Positions 54,236 to 64,000 of a stretch of 64,000 bases of DNA are shown here, piece by piece. Made by a program: the position numbers and the translations under genes. The notes beneath the pieces are model-generated. The model searched no databases, was not told the DNA's origin, and worked only from the letters and a program-made list of their open reading frames with translations. The stretch is taken from positions 38,053,703 through 38,117,702 of the forward strand of contig CP154954.1 of NCBI GenBank assembly GCA_039621445.1. Reading direction: 5' to 3'. Positions within the stretch are counted from its first letter, which is position 1; each line of letters begins with the position of its first letter. The stretch comes from Euglena gracilis. Lineage: Eukaryota; Euglenida; Euglenophyceae; Euglenales.

Positions 54236-54520
54236 CTGAAAAGCCCCCGACAAACTGGCAAACCATGTTCCTCCACATTTTGGCCTGCAACAGTGGGCCC
54301 CCAGCCAGACAGCACATCCACTTTTTGGTCTGCAACAGTGGCCCCCCGCAGCCAGCCAGTTCTGCCAGATTCTGCTGGCCTTCAACCTTCCCTCAGCAAT
54401 ATGAACTTGACAACCCCCAGGTTACCTCTCCGCTGACCGGAAAAGACCACCCAACGTCGGCCAAACAAAGAAAGTGCTTGTGCCTTACACTCCTGCGAAA
54501 TACAGGACACAGCCTACACT

Positions 54521-54928
54521 TGTGAGTGGCCTTGCTGCACAGCAACTTTTGGCATGCCAGCCTGTGGCATTACAACATTTGGCATTACAGATTGGTGAAT
54601 TAAGGATTTCCAGCAGAGAAGTTCCTAATTCATTTTTCTGGTAGGGCAAATCCCATGACTTGTTTGCGTGGCGCTGTGGACTGGACTTGAAGGAGTGTTC
54701 TGCTGTATTTGTGCATTTGGCTTATGCTGCGCGCCAAGGGGAAGAAGAATTGGGAAAGTCCCCCTGGGATTGGGTGTCCCAAGTGCCTGGCAAATTCAAA
54801 GGGGAGATTATGCAAAGTCTGCTGGGTGTGCAAGTTCTGTGTTCTGAAGGTTGAAGAATGCCAGTGTTGCGGAAGCTGCCATCTGCATGCCAGCAATTGC
54901 CATTGTGGGCATGCTGCCCGGATCTTTC
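54521..54928 (+). repeat. 5' LTR of element iii
   Basis: Contains AGTTCCTAATTCA and TTGCGTGGCGCTGTGG, distantly like element ii LTR (ATTCCTAATTCA, TTGCGTGGGTCACTG), suggesting related families. Confidence 0.88.
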
Positions 54929-55803
54929 ACAAACAAGTCAGTCCAGCCTGTACAAACAAGTTCTCTGCCCAAGATGCTCAGAAAGTGCATGATCTGGGCA
55001 GTCATGCTGAAGATTGCAATGCCAGATTTGGTCATGGGAAGGTTTCGGACAGAAGTGTTGAAGACAATTTTGGACATGGAGATTCCAAATTCAGACATGC
55101 AATCGAGATGTGCGACAAGGGGGTGCAGACAGAAGGAAAAGCCAGAACAAGGGGAAGAAGAGAGAGGAGGAAGAAAGTGAAGGGGAAGTAATGGCAAGCT
55201 GGACAGGTCAGATTCGAGGTATTTGGCTGATGTTTGTGGCATGCCGCGTGCTGTGTCTGTGGCCAATTCTGGGGCAGTAAACCCAATAAATTACACATGT
55301 CTGTGGGAGATGGCCGCTGAGGGCATGTGGCCATGCCGCGGTGGGTGTTTGCTGGGTGGAAATCTCATTAAATGGCTCGACAGTGGGTTGTGGTGAGCCG
55401 CGGTTGACCAAATTAACTAGAATTTAAATGCCCCAGTTTGCCCATTTCACCCCCTGCTTGGGACCCCACCCACCTCTGGGCCATTTTGGGTGGAAGGGTA
55501 GGTTTCCACCCATGATGGTCCAAGGGGCATCTTTGGGATGTCTTCCCCTGAAAAAGAAGAGGTCATCAGGGGAGGAGGTTCCAAGGGGGTGTGGGTGCCC
55601 TTCCTCTGCAGCCTGCCTGTGTGTTTGCTGTAGGAGTGTCCACCTGAGGGAGCTTTGCCCCAAGACAGGTGCAACACTTCGAACCGTATTTAAAATTCCT
55701 ATTTTTTTATTTTACGGGTGTGACTGCAACCAAGGCCACTTTTTAATTTTTTGACTCGCTTTGTTGGGAGTTGGACCCAGCAAAGCTCGCCCGGAGAGGG
55801 GAG

Positions 55804-56210
55804 TGTGAGTGGCCTTGCTGCACAGCAACTTTTGGCATGCCAGCCTGTGGCATTACAACATTTGGCATTACAGATTGGTGAATTAAGGATTTCCAGCAGA
55901 GAAGTTCCTAATTCATTTTTCTGGTAGGGCAAAATCCCATGACTTGTTGCGTGGCGCTGTGGACTGGACTTGAAGGAGTGTTCTGCTGTATTTGTGCATT
56001 TGGCTTATGCTGCGCGCCAAGGGGAAGAAGAATTGGGAAAGTCCCCTGGGATTGGGTGTCCCAAGTGCCTGGCAAATTCAAAGGGGAGATTATGCAAAGT
56101 CTGCTGGGTGTGTAAGTTCTGTGTTCTGAAGGTTGAAGAATGCCAGTGTTGCGGAAGCTGCCATCTGCATGCCAGCAATTGCCATTGTGGGCATGCTGCC
56201 CGGATCTTTC
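55804..56210 (+). repeat. 3' LTR of element iii
   Basis: Nearly identical to the 5' LTR; followed by ACACT. Confidence 0.88.
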
Positions 56211-56213
56211 ACA

Positions 56214-56440
56214 CTGGCAGCATCGGGGGGAGCGGGCCGAGGTCGGTCTTTACTCAGCTGCGGGGACATTGAAAGTAACCCCGGACCTCCTACAGACCCA
56301 CCATTTGTTCCGTGTGAGGATATTGACATGGCGCCAGCATCACAAATCTCCATCCCTCCTGCTGCACCACCGCCCGCAGAGCCCCCGTCGGTGGCGGGTG
56401 AGGACGTTGACATGGCGCCAGCATCACAAATTTCCATCCC
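56214..56440 (+). pseudogene. LINE copy B N-terminus with consensus 2A
   Basis: LAASGGAGRGRSLLSCGDIE then SNPGP (core 56265-56288) and two EDxDMAPASQISIP repeats, closely matching LINE 2 residues 23-95. The frame then leaves LINE sequence. Confidence 0.88.
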
Positions 56441-56956
56441 GAGGGCCGGCTTCGATCGGTACCATCTTCTGGACGCGCGGCTTCGAGTCCCGATGAGCTA
56501 AACTCCGATCCAGGGGTGCACGGGACTTGAACCAGCCATGGCATACGGCGCTGCCAGGCGGGGTAAGGAATGGCTGCCGTATGGCGGGAAGTTCCGATGG
56601 CGCCGAGGTAGAAATCAGCAACCAGAGGCTCGACCCTGGCGTGCCTGATGGGTAAGGGCCGGCGAACCATAGATTCAACGGCGTTTGCCCACCTGACGTG
56701 TCACGATTAAACCATTGCGGCTTCGGCCGAGCAGTGACACCAAAGACAAGCAACCCCTATCAAGCACGCCATCGCCAAGCATCAGGAGCTGAGGCAAGGG
56801 ATGGAGGACTTCGAGTGCCTCGAACCCTAGGGCTAATGCCCCCTGGCGGAGTGTAGCTCCACATCCGAGAAAGTGAAACGCTTGGGTCCAGCAAGTTTTT
56901 AAAAAAAAGTCGGCCCACCACCGTTGGAGGAGATTTGAGAGCAAAAAAGGGCATTT
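56441..56956. other. Unassigned insert in copy B, possibly tRNA-like/SINE
   Basis: No ORF of note. On the minus strand TTTAGCTCATCGGGA resembles a pol III A box and GATCGAAGCC about 35 nt on is near a B box; a second GGTTCAAGTCCC lies upstream. No cloverleaf could be completed, so this is only a hint. Confidence 0.3.
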
Positions 56957-57190
56957 GTCATGGATTGCTACGGGGGCATGCGACAGGAAGCGCGCTCCTT
57001 GATGGCCACCCTCCTCAAGGCCCTTTTGGGGCAGCGGGAAGGGTGACATCGGCCGCGGAAGCAGGCATTTGGCAAGGCCTTCCTTCACACTAATGAGAGA
57101 AATCAGCAGATAGCTCGTTCGGAGCTTGTATTCTTCCAAATATGAGATCACCCTGTCTTCCGCCCACTCACCATATTCTGTCTGAAGGCC
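56957..57190 (+). pseudogene. LINE copy B C-terminus
   Basis: VMDCYGGMRQEARSLMATLL then KALLGQREG and, after small frame breaks, the end CPPTHHILSE-type region matching LINE 2 residues 1133-1209 and the start of its 3' UTR. Confidence 0.85.
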
Positions 57191-57754
57191 TTTGAGCTCT
57201 CAACAAAAATCACCAACATTGACCTCTCACCTGCCGTTTACACCCCAAGTTCAGATTACAAAATGAGCAAAGAAGGCACAACTCAGTAACCCCTAGTAAC
57301 CCCTTGAGCAGAGCCACACGCCGAGCCAAAGACATATCAACGGATCACAAAGACGCGGAGAGAAGCAAAACACACAACAGCCAAAAACCCGACACAAACA
57401 CGCCATCCCGTTTCAAAAGAGGTACAAACGCCCCCTCCCCGCCCAATATATATTGAAGGTGACCTTTGCTCATCTTCCTCTAACCACTAACCTCCGCACC
57501 CTGAACAAGTATCACTCAGCACTCTTTTGTACATTACACCCAGAGTATAAACAACCCGCGACGTGTGGCGGCACAGGGAGTAACAAGGGGGTTCCTCTTG
57601 TGGCGAGGGCCAAAAGAGACGTTTCCCTGGCCCGGGGCACGATTTGGGTGAAGCTGTGCTACCTACCGTGTGCTTCTGCAAAAAAGGCGAGGGCGAAAAG
57701 AGACGTTTACCTGGGCCCGGGGGACGGTTTGGGTGAAGCTGTGCTACCCACCGT
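57191..57754 (+). other. 3' UTR of copy B with duplicated 3' terminus
   Basis: Matches the LINE 2 3' UTR (TATATATTGAAGG at 57447). The last ~75-84 bases occur twice, ending at 57670 and 57754, each with the GGGTGAAGCTGTGCTACC hairpin and ACCGTG end. Confidence 0.82.
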
Positions 57755-57795
57755 GTGTTCGTTATCACTAAAAAAAAAGAGCCCATGTTCTCACG

Positions 57796-60180
57796 GCATT
57801 GGTGGAGGAAGGCGCACTGTCCAAGGCCGCTAAGCTGTTGGTGTCAAATGGGCTTGTCAACTCGCAGGAACCAGGTGTGGAAGCCGTACTGAGGGACCTC
57901 CATCCCCAGCACAGCCACACTTGGTCCCGGCAGGGGATTGGCCCACCTCGATTGCCTGCCGCCTGGTGGACGAGGGCATGGACGAAGAGGAGAGCAACGA
58001 GCAGTGGTCCAAGCGGGCGGACCATCTGGGCTGCGTCCAATCCACCTCAGTGAAAGTTGCCGAAAGCTGGGGGGGGCCTGGTCCAAGCCCTCGGCAAGCT
58101 TGCTGCGACGGCCCTGACCACATCATTCCCGGAGAGCGTGCGAGAAGTGCTATGCGCCTCCACGCTCATCCCGCTCCGCAAGAAGGATGGGGGGGGTGCG
58201 GCTCATTGCTGTCGGGGACACCCTCTGGCGAGTGGTGGGCAAGTGCCTTCCCCATTCTGAAGCGGTGACGATAGAGTTGGGAGCCCCACAACCGCGGCAG
58301 TGCGGGGTGGGAGTGCGCAACGCCGCCGAGAGATGGTGGGCATGCGCCTGCAACGCTGCGTCTAGCCAAGCCACCTCCAAGGGGAGAACGACTACGTGGT
58401 GTTGCAGGTGGATATGCGCAATGCCTTCAACTCCATCAGCAGGGATGCAATGCTCCGGGGGTGCTTGGCCAAGGTACCCACGGCGTACAACTGGCTGCGC
58501 TTTTGCTACAGTGGATTAAGTCCGTTGTTTTGCCAAGGGCGCTTCCTATGTACAAGCCAGATCGGAATGCATCAATGCGACGCATTGGGCTTTGCACTGG
58601 GCTTGGACTACGCCCTTGACCAGTGATTTGCCCGGGACTTGGCATGGGAGCCTTGGTACCTCGACGACGGCCACATCGTGGGGAAACCAGCGTTGGTGTT
58701 GGCCCGCCTCCATGGCCTCGGCACGGTCTGGGAGCGAGTAGGCCTCCACCTCAATTTGGCCAAGTGCAAATTTTGGGGACCTGGGATGCAAACGGTCAAT
58801 CAAGCCGGGCCACATTACCCAGAAGGTTTGGCAAAAGGCCACTTGGGACGACAAGTGCCCGTGATTCCCTTTGGAGGACCGAGGGGCATCACGACCCTGG
58901 CCGTCCCAATTGATGCCCCGCGGGAGCATCGCACAGCACAAGAGGACACGCCAAGAGCACCGCAATGCCAAGCTGTATAGGAAGAGACCGTGGACATGGC
59001 GACCTTGCTCTTGGAACGGCTCAGGGGATACCCAGAGGGGCAAGTGCGGCACCCACTTTTGCGGTAGTGTCTTGACGGATGTCTGGTGGTCCAGCTCCTC
59101 CGATCAACAGAGAGAGAAAACACACGGGACTCCCCGCTCATTCTCAGGGCACGGCTGCAGGAAGCCATACAAGATCCCCTCGGACTGGGAATCACCGAAA
59201 GTTCATGGGATCAGGTCTCCCTGCCCATCCGCCAAGGAGGACTCGGAATCTCGGACCCCGAAGTGTTGCAACCCGCGGCACGTATGGCGGCCTTGCTGAA
59301 TCTGGGGATGCACGGCAGCCAAGCGGTGGGGGTGCCAGCCTCGGCGTTGGCAACCCCATCCCCGGACATGCAAGACACGATACAACGGTTGCGGCAACAG
59401 CTTGGCCCCAACATGGATCCCGTGGCCAGCTGGCTCGCGGGCACCACCCCACTCTCCTCCGCAGCACCAGAACACGCCACCCAACGGTGGTGGGCGTAGA
59501 AAGTGGCGTAAAAGCAGAGCCAGCGAGTGGACGCGGTCGGCTCTGCCAGGGACCGGGTGAGACGGGCTTGCCAAAAGGGACCGGTGGCAACGGGATGGCT
59601 GCAGACTTTGCCCAGCAAGGCACAGCACACAGCTTTCTCGGACACCCAATACTGGCTGCTACTGCGGTGGTGGCTTGGCCTGCCCATCCTCCCTTCAGGG
59701 GTCACGTTGCCGGGGTGGTCCCGTGTCCCGGGGTCACTTCGTCTGCTGCGAGCAGAAAGGAAATACCCAACGGCACAATGCATTCCGAGATGCTTTTGCG
59801 GCGATGTGTGCCTGGTACAATATTGCGGCGGAGAAGGAGGTAGAGTGTTTGGCGAACAAAAGACCAGCCGATGTTCTCCTCATCAACATGTCACGGGAGC
59901 AACAAGTGGCAGTCGATTTCGTCTACAGCCACCCCGTGGGGCTGGGAGAGCACCCACTGGTGGTGGACAATGCCCGCAGGCATTGCAACCAGGTGGAAAC
60001 CAGGAAAGTGCAAAACGGATGGGCCCCTTCTGCAAAGGGGTGGAGCTTCTCACCCTTCGGCCTGAGCACATGGGGAGGCCTGGGTACCTCTGCCAAGGCG
60101 GTGCTGTCTGAGGTCACCAAAATGGCCACCGCAGACATGCGGGGATGGCAAAGACAAGGGCCCTGCAAGAAATGCAGGTA
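57796..60180 (+). pseudogene. LINE 4 protein: RT, zinc finger, RLE, degraded
   Basis: Across several frames: ALVEEGALSKAAKLLVSNGL (57796), LIPLRKKDGG and IAVGDTLWRVVGK (58170-58250), LQVDMRNAFNSISRDAML (58400), a motif-B region ending in a TGA at 58624-58626, WYLDDGHIVGKPAL (58660), GGLGISDPE (59240), FVCCEQKGNTQRHNAFRDAF (59720-59780; CC..RHN) and KRPADVLLINMSREQQVAVD (59860-59920; RPAD-X14-D type). RHN and RPADV are nearer the canonical R2-like RLE signature than in LINEs 1-3. Many frameshifts; old copy. Confidence 0.85.
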
Positions 60181-60257
60181 GCATTATCGGAGACACTCAT
60201 GCGCCACGTGGCGCGGAAGCTATCCGCCAGGGACCGCGTGGAGGAGGCCCTGCACCC

Positions 60258-60524
60258 ATGGTAAGTCCCCAACTCCCACCGCAGACCACACCAAAAGCGA
60301 GCAAGACCAAGACCAAGAGGGCCACAACCCACAAAGTGCGGAGGTTCACTACGGAAACACCTCCCCGCACAAAAAAAAACCAAATAAAAGAGAAGCCGCC
60401 AAAAAAAAGAGCCCACACGCCAGGCGAAAGGTATCCGGCCAACGAGGCGACAAAGGGGAGTGGAGCCGGCAAAAGCAAGACACACGCAAAGTGTAGCCCG
60501 CCCGACCTGGACTCCACAAGGTGA
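60258..60524 (+). pseudogene. Basic Lys/Pro/Thr-rich tail of LINE 4
   Basis: Open frame of 88 codons (KASKTKTKRATTHKVRRFTT...) directly after the RLE region and before the poly(A). It may be a basic nucleic-acid-binding C-terminus or a chance frame in A/C-rich 3' UTR. Confidence 0.3.
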
Positions 60525-60584
60525 GAAGAGAGTGCACGCGCGACCCAGCAAGCCGGCTATAGCCCCTAAAAAAAAGTTCTCACG

Positions 60585-63500
60585 CTCTCCCAGTTATTTT
60601 TCTTCGCTTTGCTGGCGTGGGCTTGCTGGTGTTTCATAAGCAAAGGGATCAAGACGAGGAAACAAGGAAGCTGAGGTGAGGGTTTCAGCCGTGAAGCAAG
60701 TATAGTCAATCGGTAAGAAATTTAACAGGTGTGGTTGAGATGATGGGGGCATCAACGCGTCTCTTCGAACAATTTGAGCTTGAATTGCTGTTGGGCTGAT
60801 AAACTAAAAGACCAAAAATACAGGACATTTTGGGAATCTTTTGCAACCATTTCCGAAAGGGTGGCCCTTTTTTGTTGGCTTGAAATAAATTGCTTTTCCA
60901 CAGGATTTTCGCTGAAATCGCCAGTGAAGGACCCTTCGTTCTCAAAGCCACGCTCTTCCGCCAACAGAGATTCTTCCCTAACAATGTCAAAACTTAAAAC
61001 TTGGCAGCGGGTCGGCATGCGTGTGGGCAACGGAGGTTCGTCGACCGGGTCTCTGGGGTACGCTGGCCTGCAGGGTAGGTACGCGCTGTGGGGGGAGCGA
61101 TTGGGTGGTGGACGGTGGGGCAGGGGAAAGGATGCGCAGTAGAGCGCATCCCTCGCTGACGCGGATCGCACGGAGATGGGGCGGGCGAAAATGGAATGGA
61201 AACTCGTACTCCCTCGGGGAGGACCAACAAGGGAGGAAGGGAGACCGAGGGCGGAGCACAAAGACATTTTGAGCCCGACCCCCCCCTCCCATTGAAAAAA
61301 ATTGCCTTCAAACGCCCTCGGCCAGAAAGTGGGGCTAGGGGGGAAGAGGAGGGGGGACCCCTACAGAGGAAGAGAAAGCACCATTGTCGCCACGAACAAG
61401 GCATGGCCTCACAATTGTCAAAGTGCGTTGCCCGGCGTGTCCTTCGACGTTAAAGGCGCCGGGTGAATCGGGTCGATCGCAGCACCTTCGGGGATAAACT
61501 GCTTTCTAGACGGGCCTCTGTTGAGGACCCCCGCGGGTCTGACGACCTGCTGGACTGCTGCCTTACCCCCCCACCCCAGGAAAGGGGTCACCCGAATCCT
61601 AGCAGAGTTGGCGCGACATGAAGACAATCAGAGCGAAACAACATCATTGATACAGCCTTTTGCAAGCAAACGCGCAAACGCTCCCGTCGACTAAGAACGA
61701 GAGCTGAGAGGGCCAAATGGTCAGTCAACCGACCAGGCGCGGGTACTGGTTTTTGGAAAACAAACAAAGAAGACATTGCCCGCGATCAACGGAGAAGGTT
61801 AGAAAAACTTCCAGCCGGCCTTCTGGCGGTTGGAAAAGCTTTACAAAGCTCCGATGGGGAGGGCCGGGCTGCCCCTGGCAGGCTGGACAAGTGGCTCAGC
61901 GTGTGCAGGGGAACGGTCTCGAAGGCAGGTCCTTTCTGAGGCCAGATGGCGCCGCAACTCCTCCCTTATTAAAGGGGTGACTGGCTTTTACAGTTGGCTG
62001 AGTGGTTTTTTTTTGGTACAGCCAATGGCGGCGCAGGAATTTTTTCCCTTTTTTCGTACTCCCTTGAGGCAAGCCGAAAAGGGAGGAAGGGACACCGAGG
62101 GCGAAGCACAATGGCAAAGTGCGGAGCCCGAGGTGTCCAGAAAAAGGGAGACTTTTGAGAAGCCTAAGGTATCGGACTCCCACGACAGAGGAAGGGGGAG
62201 GAAGGGACCAAGAGGGCGAAGCACAAGAAGATGCCGGCAAGGAAAGCAGGACCTCACCATCTCGCAGTGCGGAGCCCGAATGGTCAATTTGTGGCCCATT
62301 TCTTTGGAACCTCGTGCTCCTCACTTTTTCCTTGTCCCGCAAGGTCTTTGTGCTTCGCCCTCGGTGTCCCTTCCTCACTTGTTGGTTTACCGCGAGGGAG
62401 TGCGACTTGCTGAGCCCTTTTCTGGTGCCGTGCATGCCTGTTCCGAGAAGGAACGGAAGAGGAGCCTTTGGTGGAAGCGGCGCCTCGCCCGGGGCGAGGT
62501 GCATCATCTCCACCATGGCCTTAACTGCCATTCCCCCCTTTAGAATTAAAAACAAACGCTGCTTTCCCTGGGTGTCCATTCCTCCCTGGCTTTTTTTTTT
62601 TCAAACTCCCGCGCTCCCTCCAGGAAAACTGATGCCGAGGGCGAAGCGCAAAATGCCTTTCGAGGTGTCCCTGCTTCTCTTTTTTGTAAGAAAAGAGAAA
62701 GGGGGGGTGGACGACCCCCCGTCTTTAAAAAAAATTTTATTCCTTTTTTATTTTTGGTCGCAAACCCCGCATCGGTTTTTTGGCGATTTTTCTTTGTCTG
62801 ACCATGCTCAAAAATGATGGGCAATTTTCAGGGTTGAGGAGGTCATTTTGGATTTGGGGATCGGATTTTCACCAACAAATCCCCAACTAATTAACTCCCC
62901 TTTGGCTGACCCACGAATCCAAGGGGATTCAGAAGCGATGGGGGGGGGACGGAGGGGAACCAGCGTGCACAACACGTCAATGAATTATGCCAATAAGAGT
63001 TGGTTGGGCAAGGTTTACGCTCGCTCTAAGGGAAGGGAGTGAAACGATGCGGTGCAGCGGTGGTCAGAACCCTGAGCAAAGGAAAACACACACATATTTT
63101 CATTCTGGGCCGGTTGCTGAAAACCTCTGGGCGTCCAAAACCTTGGTGGGGGGGTCTTATTTTGGTTGATTTCTTCACAAACCGGAAATTGCACCATGCA
63201 CACAAATTGCAGTGAACCCCCCGGGGGGGAGTCTCTAGCAGGGCAAGCCAGTGTAATTCTTTCCCCAGCGGCAGGCGCAATTGCTGGAAAATTTGTATCA
63301 CACCCCCAAAAGCCCGCCAAAAATGCCCCTTTTAGCAATTTTTGGATTTTTTGAACAAAATTAGTGGGGGACAAACCGTTAAAAACCCCATTTCCACCTC
63401 GGCGCACAGTGAAGGAGAAAAATTTATTCCAGCGGGGGGGACCCCTGGACCCTCTCCCAAAAATAAAAACTGAGGCGAAACCGGCCGAACTTTGTAATCC

Positions 63501-64000
63501 TAATTTGCTCAAAGACCCCAGGCCTCAAGCTCAAGCCTCAAGCCTCAAGCCGGGAAGAAAAAAGCCACTAGCTTGACCCCCCCTGGCGGAGGGGGGGGCA
63601 CAAATAACACGCCGTCCTTTGTCATTTTTGTGCCCGAAAGAATCTAAAAGAAGAAAATTTCAGGGAAATTTTTCTCCCCGCTCAGCGCCACAGTTTTCAT
63701 TTTAAGGGATTGGTATCTTGGGGGCTCTTGTTTCATCTTGGGAGCTCTTGGGGTGCAGTTTTACCTTCATCTGTTCTATTTTGTGATGCGAACTTTCCAA
63801 GGTGCGGTGTTGAAAACTGTGCTGAACATCGATCAGGGTGTACAGTGGGATACACTACTAACAGCTGTCACCGATGCCTGCTAAGCGTTCCGCCTTCCAT
63901 TCCGCTTACACACGTGCTGCAAGGCAGCCAGGCTCTAACGGGGGTGGCGCTGGGCCACTGAGTGATGGAAACATATGCCGGGCAGCGCAGGTCAAGCAAG
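60585..64000. other. No gene recognised; short dispersed repeats
   Basis: Frames on both strands are Arg/Ser/Pro-rich and unconvincing. Contains the 70-bp family at 61.2-62.65 kb, CTCAAGC-type triplets (63520-63555), ATCTTGGGGGCTCTTG repeated twice (63715-63750) and several G or C runs. Confidence 0.5.
61203..62655. repeat. ~70-bp dispersed family, five copies
   Basis: Consensus parts ACTCCCTCG, AACAAGGGAGGAAGGGA and CCGAGGGCGAAGCACAA. Copies near 61203-61270, 62055-62112, 62178-62230 and 62600-62655 (plus) and 62343-62410 (minus). The 62055 and 62343 copies are inverted relative to each other and could pair. Confidence 0.75.

Larger units (their letters stand above)
54521..56210 (+). mobile_element. 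Non-autonomous LTR retrotransposon (element iii)
   Basis: Direct repeats 54521-54928 and 55804-56210 (about 408 bp, starting TGTGAG), TSD ACACT at 54516-54520 and 56211-56215, purine tract CCCGGAGAGGGGAG before the right repeat. Internal 875 bp without RT or integrase. Insertion into LINE copy B is confirmed because LINE 2 is continuous across the same point. The exact LTR 3' end is ambiguous by three bases (TTTC or TTTCACA). Confidence 0.9.
53505..57754 (+). mobile_element. LINE 2-type copy B, gutted and interrupted
   Basis: Three collinear pieces on the plus strand: 5' UTR/upstream region 53505-54520 (PASSARFCWP and LDNPQ blocks matching the frame upstream of LINE 2), N-terminus with 2A 56214-56440, and C-terminus plus 3' UTR 56957-57754. 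The middle of the ORF (RT, most of RLE) is deleted and replaced by unrelated sequence. LTR element iii sits between the first two pieces. Confidence 0.82.
57796..60575 (+). mobile_element. LINE 4: 5'-truncated RLE-type element with poly(A)
   Basis: TSD GTTCTCACG at 57787-57795 and 60576-60584; an A8 tail directly precedes the right TSD. It starts inside the pre-RT block. The poly(A) tail contrasts with the A-less 3' ends of LINEs 1 and 2. Confidence 0.85.

Noticed and set aside
54709-55191. Cys-rich ORF (CKVCWVCKFC, CQCCGSCHLHASNCHCGH) in element iii
   Set aside because: It starts in the LTR, has no recognisable Cys spacing and is half LTR sequence that also occurs in the 3' LTR; probably accidental.
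54516-56215. Element iii as a spliceosomal intron (starts TGTGAGTGG next to LINE coding sequence)
   Set aside because: LTRs, TSD and polypurine tract explain it, and there is no AG at the right junction in the proper place.
60752-61267. 171-codon minus-strand ORF
   Set aside because: Arg/Pro/Ser-rich, overlaps the 70-bp dispersed repeat, no motif; likely chance.
1-64000. Dinoflagellate spliced-leader relics
   Set aside because: No match to the leader core (TTTTGGCTCAAG) seen on either strand, so the host cannot be fixed this way.
1-64000. CRISPR arrays, bacterial operons or Shine-Dalgarno sites
   Set aside because: Regular repeats here lack unique spacers and all coding content is eukaryotic retroelement type.

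Overview
The window is a repeat-dense stretch of a eukaryotic nuclear genome with no rRNA, tRNA, operon or CRISPR signal and no intact host gene that I can recognise. Almost everything assignable is a retroelement or its debris. Four kinds occur: (a) Ty3/gypsy LTR elements, including a chromodomain-bearing pol and several primer-binding sites matching the 3' end of initiator tRNA-Met; (b) large non-LTR elements (LINEs) whose reverse transcriptase is followed by a CCHC finger and a restriction-like endonuclease (RLE), several with N-terminal 2A-like NPGP motifs; (c) small non-autonomous LTR elements with 5-bp target-site duplications (TSDs); (d) tandem and simple repeats. The only gene-like locus that may be of host origin is a broken, intron-containing Arg/Ser/Gln-rich gene at 30.6-31.9 kb. 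The mixture fits a large-genome protist or alga (dinoflagellate-like genomes come to mind), but no lineage-specific marker such as a dinoflagellate spliced leader is visible, so the host is left open.

Layout. 0-3.2 kb: an LTR element on the minus strand (PBS, open coiled-coil gag-like frame running off the left edge). 3.2-5.4 kb: LINE fragments and a C/G foldback. 5.5-7.9 kb: non-autonomous LTR element i. 8.2-9.5 kb: LINE remnant. 9.5-12.4 kb: a short segmental duplication, one copy of which carries LTR element ii and the other preserves the empty site. 12.3-13.3 kb: a LINE fragment with its 5' part inverted. 13.3-14.8 kb: two tandem LTRs.

14.87-29.7 kb is a nest on the minus strand. An old chromovirus ('Y', RT-RNaseH-integrase at 29.7-26.96 kb and chromodomain at 15.1-14.87 kb) is split by LTR element 'Z' (15106-26962, TSD GGGA). 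The 5' LTR of Z is itself split by LINE 1 (about 21.72-26.46 kb). 30.5-31.9 kb holds the RS-rich pseudogene, which shares its 5' leader with LINEs 1 and 2. 32.3-46.4 kb is a younger LTR element 'X' with near-identical LTRs, a degraded gag-protease and no pol; inside it sits LINE 2 (34796-40049, 12-bp TSD) with an intact 1209-codon ORF.

46.4-53.3 kb is LINE 3, broken by frameshifts but carrying three 2A-like motifs and a zinc finger; its 3' end is tandemly repeated and runs into a 500-bp (TA)n(TC)n microsatellite. 53.4-57.75 kb is a gutted LINE 2-type copy interrupted by LTR element iii and by an unassigned insert. 57.8-60.6 kb is LINE 4, a 5'-truncated, poly(A)-tailed copy with a 9-bp TSD. 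60.6-64 kb has only short dispersed repeats.

Relative ages can be read from the nesting: Y before Z before LINE 1; X before LINE 2; the LINE 2-type copy at 53-57 kb before LTR element iii. LINE 2 is the only element whose coding region looks intact.
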